Assembly: GCA_947165025.1 (NCBI GenBank) | Contig: CAMUYQ010000014.1 | Location: 1 to 45,753 of the forward strand | Source of the DNA: an uncultured Lachnospiraceae bacterium | Lineage (GTDB): Bacteria > Bacillota > Clostridia > Lachnospirales > Lachnospiraceae | Length of the DNA: 45,753 nt | Direction of reading: 5' to 3' | Part shown: one piece after another, positions 16,291 to 25,138 of the stretch | Numbering within the stretch: the first letter of the stretch is position 1 | How the letters are laid out: every line of letters starts with the position of its first letter | Program-made: the position numbers and the translations under genes | Notes under the pieces: generated by a model | Databases searched by the model: none | Told to the model about the DNA's origin: nothing | What the model saw: the letters and a program-made list of their open reading frames with translations, nothing else

Positions 16291-19200
16291 GTGTTTTCAA
16301 GTCTTCGCACATCTTAAGACTGATGTCCAGAGTCTGTCTGTTTGAGGTAAGCCGGCTTACCTCACCCTGGGAGAATCTGTACAGGAAACATGGCTTGGAA
16401 CCGGGGATCAGCTTGACTTTGCCTTTGTATGATGCAACAAACGGTGCGATCTTCTGCGGATCAAAGTCGGCATTATGAATGACCCTGAATTCGATCCCGT
16501 TCTCTTTCTCGGTTATGTCGGTGACAAATACCTTTCCTGCGACGGTACGCAGAAGTGCCACATCCAGAAGGTTCTCGACCGACCTGGGGATCGCGCCGAA
16601 CCTGTCTGTCAGCTCATCACGCATGTCATCTGCTTCCTCTTTTGACTGTATGCATGATATCCTCTTGTAAACGTCGATCTTTTGATTTTCGCTTGCGATA
16701 TATGTATCCGGGATGAACGCATCGATATCAAGGTCAACCGAGACATCGTTCTCTTCAATGACCTCCTCGCCCTTTTTGCGCTTGACGGCCTCGTTTAAGA
16801 GCTTACAGTACATATCGTATCCGACTGCGTTCATATGGCCCGACTGCCGCTCTCCGAGAAGGTTTCCGGCACCTCTTATCTCCAGGTCCTGCATCGCTAT
16901 CTTGAAGCCGCTTCCAAGCTCCGTGAAATCCCTGATAGCCTGAAGTCTCTTCTCCGCAACCTCGCGCAGTACTTTATTTCGTCTGTACATAAGGAACGCG
17001 TATGCCGTTCTGTTGGACCTGCCGACGCGGCCTCTGAGCTGATACAGCTGCGACAGTCCCATCTGGTCGGCATCGTGGATGATGATCGTGTTCACATTCG
17101 GTATATCAAGACCGGTCTCGATTATCGTCGTTGCGACAAGTACGTCTATATCTCCCGATACAAAATCATACATTATACGTTCGAGCTCGGCCTCCTTCAT
17201 CTGGCCGTGTGCAAATGATATGCGGGCCTCGGGAAGTATCCTTGTAAGTGCGCTTGTCATGTCAGCTATCGACTGCACCCTGTTATACACGTAGAATACC
17301 TGTCCGCCGCGCGCAAGTTCGCGCCCGATCGCCTCTCTTACAAGTTCCTCGTTGTACTCCATGACAAACGTCTGAATGGGAAGCCTGTCCTGCGGGGCCT
17401 CCTCGAGAACACTCATGTCCCTGATCCCTATCAGGCTCATATGAAGGGTCCTCGGGATAGGTGTTGCTGTCAGCGTCAGAACGTCAACATTTTCCTTGAG
17501 CTTCTTGATCTTCTCTTTGTGGGACACGCCGAAGCGCTGCTCCTCATCGATGATCAGAAGTCCCAGATCCTTGAACGACACATCCTTTGACAGAACGCGG
17601 TGCGTACCGATGACGATATCTACCATACCGCTTGCAAGATCCTTTACTGTCTGCGTGATCTCAGACCGGCTCCTGAAGCGGCACAGAAGGTCGATCCTGA
17701 TCGGATAGTCCTTCATCCTCTGGATAAACGTAGTGTAATGCTGCTGTGCAAGTACAGTTGTCGGCACAAGATACACGACCTGCTTCCCTTCCGAAACGGC
17801 CTTGAATGCGGCTCTTATAGCAATCTCGGTCTTGCCGTATCCGACATCGCCGCATATGAGTCTGTCCATGATCTTGTCAGACTCCATATCGCGCTTCGTA
17901 TCCCTGATAGCGGCAAGCTGGTCTTCTGTCTCCTCGAAAGGGAACAATTCCTCAAACTCGGTCTGCCATACGGAATCCTTGTCGTATTCGTATCCCTTTT
18001 TGGAAGAGCGGGCGGCATACAGATCCACAAGGTCCTGGGCAATAACGTCGACCGCCTCCCTGACCTTTGATTTGGTCTTGGCCCATTCCTGGCCTCCGAG
18101 CTTGTTGAGCTTAGGGGCCGCAGCTCCCGCCGATGCATACTTCTGGATCGTATCAAGAGCCGTCGCCGGGATATAGAGATTACCGCCGTCACGGTACGAG
18201 ATCTTCATGTAATCTTTCGTGACGCTGTCAACATTGACCTGTTCTATACCCTGGTATATACCGAGTCCGTGACTGGAATGCACGACATAATCACCGATCT
18301 TCAGTTCGGTGAAGCTTGCTATCCTGCTTCCCTCGTATTTCGGTCTGTGCTTTTTCTTCTGCTGTCTCTGCGTGAAGACATCGGCTTCCGATATGACCGC
18401 AAACTTAATTAGCGGATACTCAAATCCCTGGGAAAGATGCCCGTATGTGACCATCACTTCCTTCGGCTTGACTTCACGGTCCGTATCATCTGTATTAAAT
18501 GCGTTCACATGATTTTCGCGAAGGTCGTCCGCAAGTCTTGATGCACGCGTACGCGACGCGCAAACAAGGATGACCCTGTATGAATTCTTCGACAGTCTCT
18601 TAAGGTCCGCCACAAGGCTGTCAAAGCTGTTGTTGTAGCTGTTCATCGCCCTTGTGACGATATTGACGGTCGCTGATGTTTTGAACACGCCGCCCGGAAG
18701 AGACAGCGTGGACATGGCAACACCCGTCATGTTCTCAAAGCGGGCGAACACCTCATCTTTGGAACATATGAGCTTTGTCTGCGTCGGGAGCGCATATCCC
18801 TTTTCAAGACGCATTTTCATGCTCTCCGAAAACTCGGCCTCAACCGCGGATGCGCACTCTGCCATTCTCACCGGCTCGTCATAAAAATACAGGCACTTCT
18901 TCTTGGACAGATAATCGCATAGTGTCTCCGTATCATCATAGAAATACTCAAGGAAACTGTCGGTGTTAACGCCGCTCTGGCCCGCGATCTCAAGTTCTTC
19001 CTTAAGGTTGGTCGCGATCCTGTATGCATTTGCGCCCTCTTCCGTTTTAAAGATCCTGCGAAGCTTTTCACGTGCCTCTGTGGCTTCCTTTGTAACCTTC
19101 TCAAGTCCCTCTTCGATCCGCTCCCTGTCAAGCACCGTTTCCGATGCAGGGAAGATCGCAACGGTCGACATTTTTTCAACCGAGCGCTGGCTTAATATGT

Positions 19201-19816
19201 CAAACGTCCTGATCGAATCGATCGTATCGCCCCACAGTTCAAGCCGGACCGGGTTGTCGTCCGTAAGCGGATATATATCGACGATGCCGCCTCTTATCGA
19301 GAACTGTCCTTTTCCTTCAATCTGGTAGTTGCGGACATACCCCGCGTCAACAAGCTGTGCTGCAAGTTCGGATTCGGAAACGCTTCCGCCCTCGTCAAGA
19401 TATATCACGCTGTCTTCGATCGAGGATAGCGGCGGAAGGTGAGCCATGAAGGCGTCCACGGTCGTTACTATAGTGCATCTGTCTTCTTCCGTAAGTGCCC
19501 TGATGCAGCGCATCCTCTGCTCGGTTATGACGTTGCCGGCGATATCGGCCTGATAGAATATCAGATCTTTTGCGGGAAACAGATAAACGTTCCGGTCGTA
19601 GAACCTGTAATCCTCATATATCCTGCGGGCTTTTGTCTCACTAAAAGTAACGATGATTTTGAAATCAAAATCATCGCTCATTCCGTATACCATGTGAAGT
19701 TTTTGAGGATCAACGCATCCGTCCGCGGCAATGATACCTTTGCCTTTCTTAAGCAGTTCCTTTAAGGTCTCATACTCCGCAAGAGACGAAAACGGGGCAT
19801 CAAATGCTCTCATCAT
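16271..19816 (-). CDS. mfd: Transcription-repair coupling factor Mfd
   Basis: A 1181-residue DNA translocase that removes RNA polymerase stalled at lesions and recruits UvrA. The order is normal: N-terminal UvrB-like domains (IEGKGQFSIRGGIVDIYPL), the RNA-polymerase-interaction domain (GDYVVHSSHGLGIYQGIEQV), then a RecG-like helicase with Walker A GDVGYGKTEIA, DEEQRFGVSHKEKIK, LTATPIPRTLHMSLIG, and the motif VI region QLRGRVGRSNRTAYAFL. The C-terminal TRCF domain includes DAFIPDTYI. The start overlaps the end of pth by 17 bp, so the two are coupled. Confidence 0.97.
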   Translation of the reverse strand: MMRAFDAPFSSLAEYETLKELLKKGKGIIAADGCVDPQKLHMVYGMSDDFDFKIIVTFSETKARRIYEDYRFYDRNVYLFPAKDLIFYQADIAGNVITEQRMRCIRALTEEDRCTIVTTVDAFMAHLPPLSSIEDSVIYLDEGGSVSESELAAQLVDAGYVRNYQIEGKGQFSIRGGIVDIYPLTDDNPVRLELWGDTIDSIRTFDILSQRSVEKMSTVAIFPASETVLDRERIEEGLEKVTKEATEAREKLRRIFKTEEGANAYRIATNLKEELEIAGQSGVNTDSFLEYFYDDTETLCDYLSKKKCLYFYDEPVRMAECASAVEAEFSESMKMRLEKGYALPTQTKLICSKDEVFARFENMTGVAMSTLSLPGGVFKTSATVNIVTRAMNSYNNSFDSLVADLKRLSKNSYRVILVCASRTRASRLADDLRENHVNAFNTDDTDREVKPKEVMVTYGHLSQGFEYPLIKFAVISEADVFTQRQQKKKHRPKYEGSRIASFTELKIGDYVVHSSHGLGIYQGIEQVNVDSVTKDYMKISYRDGGNLYIPATALDTIQKYASAGAAAPKLNKLGGQEWAKTKSKVREAVDVIAQDLVDLYAARSSKKGYEYDKDSVWQTEFEELFPFEETEDQLAAIRDTKRDMESDKIMDRLICGDVGYGKTEIAIRAAFKAVSEGKQVVYLVPTTVLAQQHYTTFIQRMKDYPIRIDLLCRFRSRSEITQTVKDLASGMVDIVIGTHRVLSKDVSFKDLGLLIIDEEQRFGVSHKEKIKKLKENVDVLTLTATPIPRTLHMSLIGIRDMSVLEEAPQDRLPIQTFVMEYNEELVREAIGRELARGGQVFYVYNRVQSIADMTSALTRILPEARISFAHGQMKEAELERIMYDFVSGDIDVLVATTIIETGLDIPNVNTIIIHDADQMGLSQLYQLRGRVGRSNRTAYAFLMYRRNKVLREVAEKRLQAIRDFTELGSGFKIAMQDLEIRGAGNLLGERQSGHMNAVGYDMYCKLLNEAVKRKKGEEVIEENDVSVDLDIDAFIPDTYIASENQKIDVYKRISCIQSKEEADDMRDELTDRFGAIPRSVENLLDVALLRTVAGKVFVTDITEKENGIEFRVIHNADFDPQKIAPFVASYKGKVKLIPGSKPCFLYRFSQGEVSRLTSNRQTLDISLKMCEDLKTLVNSRV

Positions 19817-20390
19817 CTTCCTTTTTTGACTTGTTGAACCTGTTCATCGCAGCATCGATCCCGTCATTCATGATCGATACGACTGCATTGGCGGCTTCAA
19901 TGAAAGACACTTCCATGAACTCGCTTTCTTCTTTTGTGAAATGTCCGAGTACGTAATCGGCAAGATCATATCCTTTCGGTTTCTCACCCACTCCCACACG
20001 GACCCTTATGAACTCTTCTGTGCCAAGATGCGAGATGATGTTCTTCATCCCGTTATGGCCGCCGGCACTGCCGCTCTTTCTGATACGGATCTTTCCGGGA
20101 GGAAGAGCCACGTCATCATATATAACGATCAGCTCGCTCGTAACGTCGATCTTGTAGTAATCGGTAAGTTCCCTGACGCTCTCACCGCTTTTGTTCATAT
20201 ACGTCTGCGGCATCGCGATCATCACTTTGTTTCCCTCGATCACACCTCTTCCGCAGACAGCCTTGTGCTTTATGAAATCCGTGGCTATATCGAACCTGTC
20301 GGCAAGTATCTTTACCACTTCAAAGCCGACATTGTGCCGCGTTTTTTCGTATTCCGCTGAAGGATTGCCGAGGCCGACTATGATGAACAT
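19800..20390 (-). CDS. pth: Peptidyl-tRNA hydrolase
   Basis: It releases tRNA from peptidyl-tRNA dropped by ribosomes. The 196-residue product has the family start IIVGLGNPSAEYEKTRHNVGFE, with the catalytic His at residue 19 and Asn10, then PQTYMNKSGESV and YDDVALPPGKIRIRKSGSAGGHNGMKNI. The ATG lies one base after the ahcY stop with GGTGGGA upstream. The pth-mfd neighbourhood is common in Firmicutes. Confidence 0.97.
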   Translation of the reverse strand: MFIIVGLGNPSAEYEKTRHNVGFEVVKILADRFDIATDFIKHKAVCGRGVIEGNKVMIAMPQTYMNKSGESVRELTDYYKIDVTSELIVIYDDVALPPGKIRIRKSGSAGGHNGMKNIISHLGTEEFIRVRVGVGEKPKGYDLADYVLGHFTKEESEFMEVSFIEAANAVVSIMNDGIDAAMNRFNKSKKEDDESI

Positions 20391-20391
20391 C

Positions 20392-21645
20392 TTATCCCAC
20401 CGAAGAACTGTTCAGATACGCTTCCTGCTCGGGAGTCAGAACGTCGATCTTCTTGCCGAGGAATGCAAGCTTTCTTGTTGCAACGTCCATATCAACTTCC
20501 TGAGGAACATCGATGATCATCTTGTCGAAACTTCCCTGATGCTCAACGAGATACTTAGCTGAAAGAGCCTGGATCGCAAATGACATATCCATGATCTCAG
20601 CAGGATGTCCGTCTCCGCATGCAAGATTAACAAGTCTTCCTTCACCGAGCACGTTTATGAGCTGGCCTGTCGGAAGTCTGTATCCGATGATGTTGTCGCG
20701 CATCTCCTTTGTCTCGACTGCGATCTCACGCAGTCTTGCCATATCTATCTCACAGTCGAAGTGTCCCGCATTGCACAGGATCGCTCCATCCTTCATTACC
20801 GCAAAATCTTCTTCATCGATAACGCCGTCGCATCCTGTTACGGTCACGAAGAAATCACCGACCCTGGCTGCATCGTTCATCGGCATAACATCGAATCCGT
20901 CCATGACAGCTTCGATAGCCTTTACCGGATTGATCTCTGTTACGATGACTCTTGCTCCGAGTCCCTTTGCTCTCATCGCAACACCTTTTCCGCACCATCC
21001 GTATCCGGCAACGACTACGATCTTGCCTGCAACGATAAGGTTTGTCGTGCGGTTGATGCCATCCCATACAGACTGGCCCGTGCCGTATCTGTTATCAAAG
21101 AAGTGCTTGCATTCTGCATTGTTTACAAGGACCATCGGGAACTTGAGCTCACCCTTTCTGTCCATTGCAAGAAGTCTTAATATACCTGTCGTTGTCTCTT
21201 CACATCCGCCGATTATACCGGGAATGAGCTCGGGCATCTGTGTATGGATCATGTGAATAAGATCTCCGCCGTCATCAATGATGATGTTCGGACCGGGTGA
21301 AAGAACGGCCCTGATATGAGCCTCATATTCCTCGGGAGTCGTTCCGTGCCATGCATGAACTTCAAGTCCCGCCTTTACAAGAGCAGCAGCAACATCGTCC
21401 TGCGTGGAAAGAGGGTTCGATCCGGTAACATACATCTCGGCACCGCCCGCTGCAAGAACTTTGCACAGATATGCCGTCTTTGCCTCAAGGTGTACCGAAA
21501 GAGCGATCTTCTTGCCCGAAAAAGGTTTTGTCTTTGTAAACTCCTCTTCAAGAGTCCTTAACAGATCGCAGTTTCTCTTAACCCACTCAATCTTCTTTTC
21601 GCCCGAAGGCGCAAGGTTTATGTCTTTGATCTCACTTGCCATCAT
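20392..21645 (-). CDS. ahcY: Adenosylhomocysteinase (short form)
   Basis: It hydrolyses S-adenosylhomocysteine to adenosine and homocysteine, recycling the by-product of methyl transfer. Features: SVHLEAKTAYL, the substrate-side NNAECKHFFDNRYGTGQS, the NAD-binding VVAGYGWCGKGVAMRAKGLG and LCNAGHFDCEID. At 417 residues it is the shorter bacterial/archaeal form and lacks the usual Lys/Tyr C-terminal tail, ending SSSVG. The start is ATGATG; the first ATG overlaps the prs stop, and the second (21642) has better spacing to AAGGAG. Confidence 0.95.
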   Translation of the reverse strand: MMASEIKDINLAPSGEKKIEWVKRNCDLLRTLEEEFTKTKPFSGKKIALSVHLEAKTAYLCKVLAAGGAEMYVTGSNPLSTQDDVAAALVKAGLEVHAWHGTTPEEYEAHIRAVLSPGPNIIIDDGGDLIHMIHTQMPELIPGIIGGCEETTTGILRLLAMDRKGELKFPMVLVNNAECKHFFDNRYGTGQSVWDGINRTTNLIVAGKIVVVAGYGWCGKGVAMRAKGLGARVIVTEINPVKAIEAVMDGFDVMPMNDAARVGDFFVTVTGCDGVIDEEDFAVMKDGAILCNAGHFDCEIDMARLREIAVETKEMRDNIIGYRLPTGQLINVLGEGRLVNLACGDGHPAEIMDMSFAIQALSAKYLVEHQGSFDKMIIDVPQEVDMDVATRKLAFLGKKIDVLTPEQEAYLNSSSVG

Positions 21646-22832
21646 GCTTCTCCTTTTTGCTTGTACTCTGCGATCGCAGCCTGGATCCTGTCGTTCGGAT
21701 CGAGCAGATCGCTTATTGAAATGTCATGGTTTAATGTGTCTATGATGTATGCGATATATTTACTCATATCGCAGTTGATATAGTACTCCCTGTTAAGAAG
21801 CTCAGGTGTCTGGTAGATCAGGTTTGTCGTCAGCACCTTGTCGATAAGACCGGCTTCGTATGCTTCATCAAACAGCGACAGTCCGCCGGTAAACAGACCG
21901 AATGTTGCGGCAATGAATATCCTGCCTGCATTACGCTTCTTGAGCTGCTTTGCAACATCGATGACTGTCTCGCCCGATGAGATCATATCATCGACAACGA
22001 TCACGTCCTTGCCCTCAACACTTGATCCGAGGAACTCGTGGCTGACCATGGGATTGCGTCCGTCGACTACTCTCGTGTAATCCCTTCTCTTATAGAACAT
22101 ACCCATGTCAAGGCCGAGCACGTTTGCCATGTATATCGCACGGCTCATTCCGCCTTCATCGGGGCTTATTACCATCATGTGCTCAGAATCAAGCTTCAGA
22201 TCATCTATGCTTGCGAGCAGTCCCTTTATGAACTGGTATGTAGGCTGTATCGTTTCGAATCCGTTTAACGGGATCGCATTCTGGACCCTTGCGTCATGAG
22301 CATCGAAAGTGATGATATTGTCGACACCCATCCTTACAAGTTCCTGAAGCGCGAGCGCACAGTCAAGTGATTCTCTTGTGTTTCTCTTATGCTGTCTGGA
22401 CTCGTACAGGAACGGCATGATTACGGTGATCCTTCTTGCCTTTCCTCCGACTGCAGCTATTATTCTCTTAAGATCCTGGTAATGGTCATCCGGTGACATG
22501 TGGTTCTGGATGCCGCATAATGTGTATGTAAGACTGTAGTTGTTTACATCAACTATCAGATAAAGATCTGTACCCCTGACGGATTCGTTGATGATACCCT
22601 TTGCCTCGCCCGAACCGAATCTTGCGATCTTGGCATCGAGTATATACGAATCTCTCTGATATCCCGCAAACGCGAGCGAGTCCTTATGCTCGTTCTCCCT
22701 CTCGGTCCTCCATTTGACGAGATATTCGTCTATCTTCTTTCCGAGTTCTTTGCATCCCTCAAGCGGGATCATCCTAAGTGACCCGACCGGGATGGTCTCA
22801 AGGTTTCGTTTTTCTTCACGCGGGTTGTTCAT
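21642..22832 (-). CDS. prs: Ribose-phosphate pyrophosphokinase (long clostridial form)
   Basis: It makes PRPP from ribose 5-phosphate and ATP for nucleotide, His and Trp synthesis. At 396 residues it is longer than the usual ~315. Motifs: RITVIMPFLYESRQHKRN (catalytic flexible region), ITFDAHDARVQNAIP, VISPDEGGMSRAI and the PRPP loop VIVVDDMISSGETVID. The N-terminal ~65 residues and the stretch before the flexible loop differ from classical Prs, so this may be the second, divergent paralogue seen in Lachnospiraceae. It is coupled to ahcY. Confidence 0.9.
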   Translation of the reverse strand: MNNPREEKRNLETIPVGSLRMIPLEGCKELGKKIDEYLVKWRTERENEHKDSLAFAGYQRDSYILDAKIARFGSGEAKGIINESVRGTDLYLIVDVNNYSLTYTLCGIQNHMSPDDHYQDLKRIIAAVGGKARRITVIMPFLYESRQHKRNTRESLDCALALQELVRMGVDNIITFDAHDARVQNAIPLNGFETIQPTYQFIKGLLASIDDLKLDSEHMMVISPDEGGMSRAIYMANVLGLDMGMFYKRRDYTRVVDGRNPMVSHEFLGSSVEGKDVIVVDDMISSGETVIDVAKQLKKRNAGRIFIAATFGLFTGGLSLFDEAYEAGLIDKVLTTNLIYQTPELLNREYYINCDMSKYIAYIIDTLNHDISISDLLDPNDRIQAAIAEYKQKGEA

Positions 22833-22848
22833 TCAGGATCGCTCCTTC

Positions 22849-23814
22849 CTAAAAAGCAGATCGCCTCTTTTTTATCCTGATGTCCTGGACATCGGGATTG
22901 AGGATTTTGTAGTTACCGAAGATCCTTGAGAAATTGCGTTCCGTGTATCTGCTCCCCAACTCCTCAAAGGAAAGGTTTGTAGAGATTATCGTTGATTTTC
23001 TGCGAAGGTCTCTTTCATTAAGTATATCAAAGAGCCTTGACGCAACAAAAGAATTGACGCTCTCCGTTCCCAGATCGTCAATTATCAGCAGGTCACATGT
23101 AAATATATCGTATTGAAGATCCCGGGATTCGTCAAAATCATAACTGAAATGTTCCCGGGAAAGTGTATCAAACAACCGTATGGATGTAAAGTAGATTACA
23201 CTGTTTCCTTTATCAAGGATCTCTTTTGCCATGCAGTTGGTCAGAAACGTCTTGCCTACTCCGACATTACCGTACAGCAGTATGTTTTCGTATCTGTTTT
23301 CAAAATCATCCGCAAAACGCCTGCACTCACCGATGATCCCCTTCATCCGCTCACATTCTGTATCGGTATAATAATCGTATGAAAGCGTGGAGAAATTCTC
23401 TCTCTGAAGAATATCCTCGATATTTGACTGGCGGTACAGGTATCTGAGTATCGCCTGCCTGAGGCAGTGACATTTCTCTCTTCCGTTAATATATCCCGTA
23501 TCCTTGCAGTCTGGGCACACATGCTTCTCTTCGAGAAAATCATTTGCGAAGCCGTTCTCTTTAAGAAGAGTCTCCTGTTTTTTTACAAGAGCTGCGATAC
23601 CGTTCTTTAAAGTGATGATCGCATCCTTATCCCCGTCAACTGCTTTTTTGGCACATTCCGTTGCAAGGTCCGTTATCTCATCATCGATCTTCGAATACTC
23701 GGGTATCTTTGCATCAACTTCCCTGCGGGCCTTTTCGGCATCATGACGGGACTGCTCGCGCCGTTTTTCATATGCGCGCATTATCTCGTCATACTGCAAC
23801 TGTGTGAGTGACAT
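22849..23814 (-). CDS. DnaC/DnaI-like helicase loader ATPase
   Basis: A 321-residue AAA+ protein that probably loads the replicative helicase. The N-terminal coiled-coil region (residues 1-90) is followed by a zinc-binding cluster with Cys100, 103, 115 and 117 (CPDCKDTGYIN, then KCHC). Walker A GNVGVGKT is at 182-189, and Walker B (LLIIDDLGTESVNSF) and sensor 1 (STIISTNLSFEEL) follow. This domain order matches DnaI of Bacillus. It lies 20 bp downstream of the DnaD-like gene, as expected for a primosome pair. Confidence 0.9.
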   Translation of the reverse strand: MSLTQLQYDEIMRAYEKRREQSRHDAEKARREVDAKIPEYSKIDDEITDLATECAKKAVDGDKDAIITLKNGIAALVKKQETLLKENGFANDFLEEKHVCPDCKDTGYINGREKCHCLRQAILRYLYRQSNIEDILQRENFSTLSYDYYTDTECERMKGIIGECRRFADDFENRYENILLYGNVGVGKTFLTNCMAKEILDKGNSVIYFTSIRLFDTLSREHFSYDFDESRDLQYDIFTCDLLIIDDLGTESVNSFVASRLFDILNERDLRRKSTIISTNLSFEELGSRYTERNFSRIFGNYKILNPDVQDIRIKKRRSAF

Positions 23815-23834
23815 ATATACTCCTTGAAGTGTTT

Positions 23835-24800
23835 CTAATTCGACAGAACGTCTTTTCTCAAAGACTCGTAGTCGATCTCTCTTTCGTTAAAGTTGTGGAA
23901 CTTCCCGCCGGATGCTTTTTTTGTCTCGGTCTTTTTGACCGCCTTGACCTTTGAATCCGTTGATGAGTTCTTCCTGTGGAACTCTTCGTCCACCGCGATT
24001 ATGTCTTCAGTCTTCTGAACGCCTGCATCATGCCATTGTTTCAGTATCCCGTTGGCATATCTGATACTCGGTTTGCACGTTGCAAGGACTGTCCTTTTGC
24101 ATGCCTCTCCGATGATATCCATTCCGTATCCGTATCTCTCGGTCCATCTTCTGACATATGCGATCTCTGCCTCAACAGGCTGATGATCCTTCGGGAATCC
24201 GAGCGCATCCATCACAGCGTTCATCTCTTTCGGGATGTGTCTTGTCAGACGCTTTGCCGCATCAAGTGATACGACACCGGCTTCCTTCCATTCGGATGCG
24301 GTCTCCTCTATGCTCCTGAACGACTTCCTGTTATTGCTGATGCAGTACTCAAGAAGGTATTCGATCAGGTCAGCGGGAAATCCGAGACCGTCATAAATAT
24401 ACAGAAGCGTGGATACTTCATCCTGTTTGATCGGACGCTTCATATACTGTTCGGCAACGAGCATAAGCTGGGAAACATCACTCTGCCCTATAAGGCTTGA
24501 CATTTTCTCTTTTGAAAGAGACGGCTTTTGTGAGAACTCCACAACATTTCCTCCGCAAAGACTCTTCTTCTCTCTGCTCTTGCCGTTCCAGAAGCGAAGC
24601 GCACGCTTGACATCCTGTTCGGAATAATTGAAATAATCGGCGATCGAACTTACCGTTACGTTATCTGAGCCGTTTTTCAACAGATACAGATATATCTTAA
24701 GCTGGGATTCGTTTGCTTCCCTGAGGCACTTCTCCACTGCCACACCCGGGATCACAAGCGCATCACAGCACAGATCACTGTTAAGTGTGATATGATCCAT
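23835..24800 (-). CDS. DnaD/DnaB-family primosome protein
   Basis: A 321-residue replication initiation protein. The N-terminal winged-helix part (LKIYLYLLKNGSDNVTVSSI, then YFNYSEQDVKRALRFW) resembles DDBH1. Residues roughly 110-265 carry DnaD-type helical repeats (YIYDGLGFPADLIEYLLEYC, then a second copy ending SIRYANGILKQWHDAG with the YxxxIxxxW-like signature). The C-terminal ~55 residues are charged and probably unstructured. It starts with an AGGTGA site and an extended -10 promoter, and leads an operon with the DnaI-like loader, much as dnaB-dnaI does in Bacillus. Confidence 0.9.
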   Translation of the reverse strand: MDHITLNSDLCCDALVIPGVAVEKCLREANESQLKIYLYLLKNGSDNVTVSSIADYFNYSEQDVKRALRFWNGKSREKKSLCGGNVVEFSQKPSLSKEKMSSLIGQSDVSQLMLVAEQYMKRPIKQDEVSTLLYIYDGLGFPADLIEYLLEYCISNNRKSFRSIEETASEWKEAGVVSLDAAKRLTRHIPKEMNAVMDALGFPKDHQPVEAEIAYVRRWTERYGYGMDIIGEACKRTVLATCKPSIRYANGILKQWHDAGVQKTEDIIAVDEEFHRKNSSTDSKVKAVKKTETKKASGGKFHNFNEREIDYESLRKDVLSN

Positions 24801-24852
24801 CTATTTCTTCACCTGTTTCTTAATGATTTCAAAGCAATTTGATATGTGATGG

Positions 24853-24881
24853 ATTATAGCACTCAATCTTCAAAATTGAAA
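24853..24881 (-). promoter_or_regulatory. Extended -10 promoter of the dnaD-like operon
   Basis: Minus strand TGC-TATAAT (24861-24853) is an extended -10; a weak TTTCAA (24881-24876) sits 17 nt upstream as -35. The start site would be near 24846, about 46 nt before the ATG. The nearest DnaA-box pair (24928-24945) lies about 80-100 bp upstream of that point. Confidence 0.6.
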
Positions 24882-24927
24882 CCGTTGATTTTGCCCGAAA
24901 CCCAGTGTTTTCAAGGGTTTGCGGGAT

Positions 24928-24945
24928 TGTGGATGAAGTGGATAA
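24928..24945 (-). promoter_or_regulatory. Tandem DnaA-box pair 1
   Basis: Plus-strand TGTGGATGA (24928-24936) directly abuts AGTGGATAA (24937-24945). Each has 8 of 9 matches to TGTGGATAA, the complement of the DnaA box TTATCCACA, in the same orientation. They lie upstream of the dnaD-like promoter. Confidence 0.6.
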
Positions 24946-25012
24946 CTTTAGGTTTATTCATTATGTTATCCGGTTCATAAAACAATACGGATACTCGTTG
25001 GATGTCCCAAAT

Positions 25013-25049
25013 TTATAACGCGATACATGTTAACATGATCGCGTTATAA
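25013..25049. repeat. 37-bp near-perfect palindrome
   Basis: TTATAACGCGAT (25013-25024) and ATCGCGTTATAA (25038-25049) are perfect 12-bp arms. The centre, after one extra A, is CATGTTAACATG (25026-25037), itself a perfect palindrome. There is no T-run on either side, so it is not a standard terminator and looks like a protein-binding or cruciform site. Confidence 0.8.
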
Positions 25050-25119
25050 CCCCGGTCCATCTTGTTTTATGTTAAGCATAAATCCACACCCGATGTCAGC
25101 CCATCCGGGCCGTTACGGC

Positions 25120-25137
25120 TGTGGATAATGTGAATAA
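25120..25137 (-). promoter_or_regulatory. Tandem DnaA-box pair 2
   Basis: Plus-strand TGTGGATAA (25120-25128) is a perfect DnaA box complement and directly abuts TGTGAATAA (25129-25137, 8 of 9). The pair has the same orientation and the same zero spacing as pair 1. A weaker opposite box, AAATCCACA, lies at 25080-25088. The pair ends two bases before the murC stop codon. Confidence 0.65.
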
Positions 25138-25138
25138 G

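Noticed and set aside
24801-25138. Chromosomal replication origin
   Set aside because: There are DnaA boxes and a palindrome but no dnaA, dnaN or AT-rich unwinding element of typical form. A regulatory or titration site for the dnaD-like operon is the simpler reading.
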